A DNA stretch of 8,396 nt from an uncultured Bacteroidota bacterium (GTDB taxonomy: Bacteria; Bacteroidota; Bacteroidia; Chitinophagales; Saprospiraceae). Below the pieces are notes generated by a model that worked only from the letters and a program-made list of their open reading frames with translations, made no database searches and was not told the DNA's origin. Each line of letters opens with the position of its first letter. Position 1 is the first letter of the stretch. Of the stretch, positions 6,005 to 8,396 are shown piece by piece. The position numbers and the translations under genes were made by a program. The stretch lies in the NCBI GenBank assembly GCA_937952445.1, contig CALGAA010000162.1:1-8396 (forward strand), given 5' to 3'.

Positions 6005-6033
6005 CGGGCCATAAATTCGTGGTACACTAAACA

Positions 6034-7455
6034 TCAATTGAGATAGTCGATCAGCAACAACCTCAACACTTTGCCCCGAATGCTGGGTATCAGGATACCA
6101 TGACTGGAAATCTGCATGCCATTGCGCACCTGCAGACGGAGCTTCTGGAAATCGGTGGACAGCAAATTGGTTCGAAGTGATGCCCCGTTGGACCGGATAA
6201 TATACTCGCTCACGGTATTCTCATTCCGGATCTCATCGTTATAGATCAACCGCAGGTGATTCGGATTTTTAAATAGAAAATAGGAGGAATAAGCACCCTG
6301 ATCGTCGTTGGAAAACTGCCGCTTGGGCAGTAACTTCTGCCAGGATTGCGCTTCGCTGTTGGACAGGTGAAACAACAGTAGATTTTCATAGTGATAATCC
6401 ACCGTGTACCGGCTGCCGTAATAGTCAATTCGCCCGCTGGACGTCATCCGCTCCATTTTCTGCACCTCCTCCAGGATTAAAATAGCCGAACCATCGTCCA
6501 TCAGCACCACGTCCTGGATCTGAATGTCCTCCAGATAATTGATTTTGGTTTTCCTGGTATTCCCATAAAAATCATTGAGCAGGTTATTGTGAAAATTAAA
6601 CGTCGCGTATTCAAAATAATCCGTGTCTTTCGGATCCTGACGGACCTGGAAAATCAAATCCGCCTGGCTGAGGTTTTTTTCGCTCCCCAGTCCGCAAATG
6701 ATCAGCTTATGGTTGCGGTTGTCATAAAGAAAATTGGCATCGTAGGTCAGCACCGTTTTCATCGGCAGAATCGATTCCTCGCTTTCACCCGAATCACGGA
6801 ACTTGTAGATAAAAAATGCATGATCGTCCTTGCGGTAGGTAAAATTATTTTTTTCGAAAATCAGATAAAATATCCCGGAATTGGTGACCAGTGATTTCCG
6901 GTAATCTTCGTACACATCGTAGGGCGGTATATTCACAGGACCGACCTGCGCCAGCTCCTCGTATTTGACATCGTAGACCAGATAATGCGTCACCTCGTTA
7001 CTCCTCACGGCAGACAATCCCATTTTGGACAAATCCTCGGAGAATGTATACCGGAAACTGTAGTTTTGAAATCCCCGCTCCAGGATCAGCAGCGTATCGG
7101 TCTTTTGCGTTTCAAAATTGGAGCGGTAACTCTGATTGACGACGTAGAGGCTATCCGAGCTTTCGGTGGTGTACAGGACAAAAAACCGGTCTTCGTAGGG
7201 ATAAGCGTGGATGATTTTACTCCGCCGGTCCGATAGTTCGAATTCCTGCGTGGAGGACAGAAACAGGTTCTCGTTATAATTATGAACCGAAAACACATTG
7301 GTTCCGTAACTAATCACCATATATTTATCGTTGAACTGACCGAGTAACTCGTACGTGCGATCCGTACGTACGTCCAATCCCTCGGACACAAGGATGTTCT
7401 GCCCCCAACTCTGGTGAGCCAGGAAAACCAAAATTGTGATTAGTATACGTATCAT
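6034..7455 (-). CDS. secreted protein of unknown function
   Basis: A 473-residue protein starting at ATG 7455 (MIRILITILVFLAHQSWGQN). A GTG one codon earlier could also serve, but the ATG overlaps the stop of the upstream small ORF in TGATG. Residues 1-18 are a clear Sec signal peptide with likely cleavage near Gly18-Gln19, and no lipobox Cys is present. The mature part is rich in short strands with repeated Asp/Tyr/Phe-containing turns (RFFVLYTTESSDSLYVV, AILILEEVQ, ENLLLFHLS, HLRLIYNDE). This is the look of a beta-propeller or other all-beta secreted protein, and there is no catalytic motif I can name. The C-terminus (GKVLRLLLIDYLN) lacks a recognisable type IX secretion tail, so a periplasmic location is likely. 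Function unknown. Confidence 0.85.
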   Translation of the reverse strand: MIRILITILVFLAHQSWGQNILVSEGLDVRTDRTYELLGQFNDKYMVISYGTNVFSVHNYNENLFLSSTQEFELSDRRSKIIHAYPYEDRFFVLYTTESSDSLYVVNQSYRSNFETQKTDTLLILERGFQNYSFRYTFSEDLSKMGLSAVRSNEVTHYLVYDVKYEELAQVGPVNIPPYDVYEDYRKSLVTNSGIFYLIFEKNNFTYRKDDHAFFIYKFRDSGESEESILPMKTVLTYDANFLYDNRNHKLIICGLGSEKNLSQADLIFQVRQDPKDTDYFEYATFNFHNNLLNDFYGNTRKTKINYLEDIQIQDVVLMDDGSAILILEEVQKMERMTSSGRIDYYGSRYTVDYHYENLLLFHLSNSEAQSWQKLLPKRQFSNDDQGAYSSYFLFKNPNHLRLIYNDEIRNENTVSEYIIRSNGASLRTNLLSTDFQKLRLQVRNGMQISSHGILIPSIRGKVLRLLLIDYLN

Positions 7456-7628
7456 CACCAGTAAATTAAAAACATTTTTTCAAATTTGTGCATAACTTGG
7501 CCTGAAAACTCGAATTCTGCCTGCCAGCGATGGTTTAAATACCAACGCCGGAGGGCCTGATTAGATTCCACCGCAGCGGCTATTTGCTGCAAAAAAGGAA
7601 ATAGGGCATCAGAAATTGCAACCGTCAT
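7455..7628 (-). CDS. possible 57-residue ORF coupled to the secreted-protein gene
   Basis: ATG at 7628 (MTVAISDALFPF) to TGA at 7457-7455, which overlaps the next ATG as TGATG, a common translational-coupling arrangement. The peptide has a helical, partly amphipathic middle (LQQIAAAVESNQALRRWYLN) and an aromatic end (FEKMFLIYW), with reasonable codon use. It fills the whole gap between two divergent genes, and its ATG shares CATG with the ATG of ftcD on the other strand. It could be a real small gene, or simply an open frame over the promoter region. I do not recognise it. Confidence 0.35.
   Translation of the reverse strand: MTVAISDALFPFLQQIAAAVESNQALRRWYLNHRWQAEFEFSGQVMHKFEKMFLIYW
7487..7495 (-). 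other. isolated DnaA-box-like 9-mer, TTATGCACA
   Basis: A perfect match to TTATNCACA on the minus strand, inside the possible 57-residue ORF. No cluster of boxes and no AT-rich unwinding block is nearby, so this is most likely chance, or at most a regulatory DnaA site. Confidence 0.2.
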
Positions 7629-8396
7629 GAATTTACCGCCACTGATCGAATGGATCCCGAACATTTCCACCGGAAACCCCCGGGAAATCGCGGAACTCGA
7701 GCGCCTGTTTCAAAAATTACCGGACATTTACCTTTTACATACCGACATCGGTCCCGCAGTGAACCGCACGGTATTCACCATCGCCGGTACAATGGGTGGA
7801 TTGCGCAATGCGTTGCTCGAACTGCTCGGGTGGATCGGTCAAAAAATCGATATGGGACTGCACAAAGGCACCCATCCCCGTCTGGGCGCCCTGGATGTCT
7901 CTCCTTACGTCATGCTGCGCGGTGGGACCCGGGAAGGCACCCTCCTTTGGATCCGGGAACTGGCCAAAGAGGTGTCTGATCTTTTCCAATTCCCGATATA
8001 TCTGTACGAACAATCCGCCAGCCATCCCGACAGGATGAATTTGGCTGAAATACGTCGTGGCGAGTACGAGGGGCTCGAAAAAAAATTGGCGGACCCGGCG
8101 TGGATCCCGGATTTGGGAGGGGTATTCAACGCCCGGATGGGAGCTACCGTCATGGGTCTCCGGGATTTCCTCATCGCCTACAACGTCAATCTCGATACTG
8201 ACGACTTAGCCGTTGCCAAATCGATAGCCGGTCAAATCCGGCACAAGGGTAATCCCCATCGAAGGTATGCTCTGCCTGGGGTAAAAGCCATCGGGTGGCA
8301 CCTGGAGGGGCCGGGATTTTGTCAGGTCAGTACGAATATTACCCGGTCGGGGATCGCCGTGCCCGGCCGTGGCAGTCCACTCCACGGCAGGGTGGT
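7627..8396 (+). CDS. ftcD: glutamate formimidoyltransferase (partial, 3' end outside the window)
   Basis: Transfers the formimino group of N-formimino-L-glutamate to tetrahydrofolate, giving glutamate and 5-formimino-THF, in cytoplasmic histidine degradation. The first 256 residues are present and the frame is still open at the window end. Family features in order: WIPNISTGNPREI (9-21), which corresponds to the usual 'xVPNFSEGR'; NRTVFTIAG (46-54); IDMGLHKGTHPRLGALDVSPY (74-94), with the catalytic-type His83 in HPR and the GA.D segment; PIYLYEQSA (123-131); RRGEYEGLEKK (143-153); GATVMGLRDFLIAYNVNLDT (172-191), the folate-binding region; and CQVSTNITRSGIAVP (232-246). The start at 7627 fits the usual distance to the VPN motif. 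Whether it is mono-functional or fused to a cyclodeaminase domain cannot be seen. The usual partners hutH, hutI and hutU are not in this window. No Shine-Dalgarno and no TAnnTTTG promoter upstream were found. Confidence 0.93.
   Translation, partial: MNLPPLIEWIPNISTGNPREIAELERLFQKLPDIYLLHTDIGPAVNRTVFTIAGTMGGLRNALLELLGWIGQKIDMGLHKGTHPRLGALDVSPYVMLRGGTREGTLLWIRELAKEVSDLFQFPIYLYEQSASHPDRMNLAEIRRGEYEGLEKKLADPAWIPDLGGVFNARMGATVMGLRDFLIAYNVNLDTDDLAVAKSIAGQIRHKGNPHRRYALPGVKAIGWHLEGPGFCQVSTNITRSGIAVPGRGSPLHGRV

Noticed and set aside
5842..6027. 61-codon minus-strand ORF in the convergent spacer
   Set aside because: It overlaps the small gene's 3' end and both palindromes, with no domain and no promoter.
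7650..8174. Several ORFs on both strands at the right end (7650-7979, 7735-8025, 7796-8038, 7905-8174)
   Set aside because: All are shadows of the partial ftcD frame, which carries the conserved motifs throughout.

Overview
The window looks like chromosomal DNA of a member of the Bacteroidota. Three things point there. (1) Gene starts lack Shine-Dalgarno sequences. (2) One gene has a textbook Bacteroidota promoter, TTTG-N19-TATCTTTG. (3) Several proteins belong to families I know almost only from this phylum: the protein often mislabelled 'asparagine synthetase B', a two-TM/VWA/one-TM membrane protein, and a DUF6438-like protein. I cannot place it below phylum. There are no rRNAs, tRNAs, CRISPR arrays, transposases or phage genes.

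Layout. Positions 1-529 carry no believable gene. They hold a cluster of three small inverted repeats (31-90), then two 98% identical copies of a ~142-bp, strongly C-rich/G-poor element (135-277 and 326-467). From 530 to 2151, two genes run leftward as a tight pair: a small HExxH metallopeptidase-like protein (1813-2151) and, 2 nt later, the exported 'asparagine synthetase B'-type protein (530-1810), which looks like a class I glutamine amidotransferase (GATase1)-like fold. A ~265-bp divergent intergenic region follows. Then comes a 699-residue membrane-anchored VWA protein (2417-4516, TTG start) that probably also contains a GATase1-like domain. It converges on a leftward DUF6438-like gene (4550-5401), with a strong hairpin at the junction.

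Positions 5402-5663 are AT-rich and intergenic and contain the promoter of the DUF6438-like gene. A small rightward gene (5664-5855) and a ~180-bp spacer with palindromes follow. A secreted protein of unknown function (6034-7455) runs leftward, preceded by a possible 57-residue ORF coupled to it by TGATG. The window ends inside ftcD (7627-8396, rightward, 3' end missing), the glutamate formimidoyltransferase of histidine degradation. Its ATG lies on the same CATG tetranucleotide as the start of the divergent small ORF.

How the genes work together. Only ftcD has a firm metabolic role. The divergent group (peptidase-like protein, GATase-like exported protein, VWA/GATase-like membrane protein) could be an envelope module, but this rests on position and fold resemblance only. 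The points most worth following up are the duplicated C-rich element, the probable misnaming of the 'asparagine synthetase B' protein, the near-leaderless promoter, and the overlapping divergent starts at 7626-7629.
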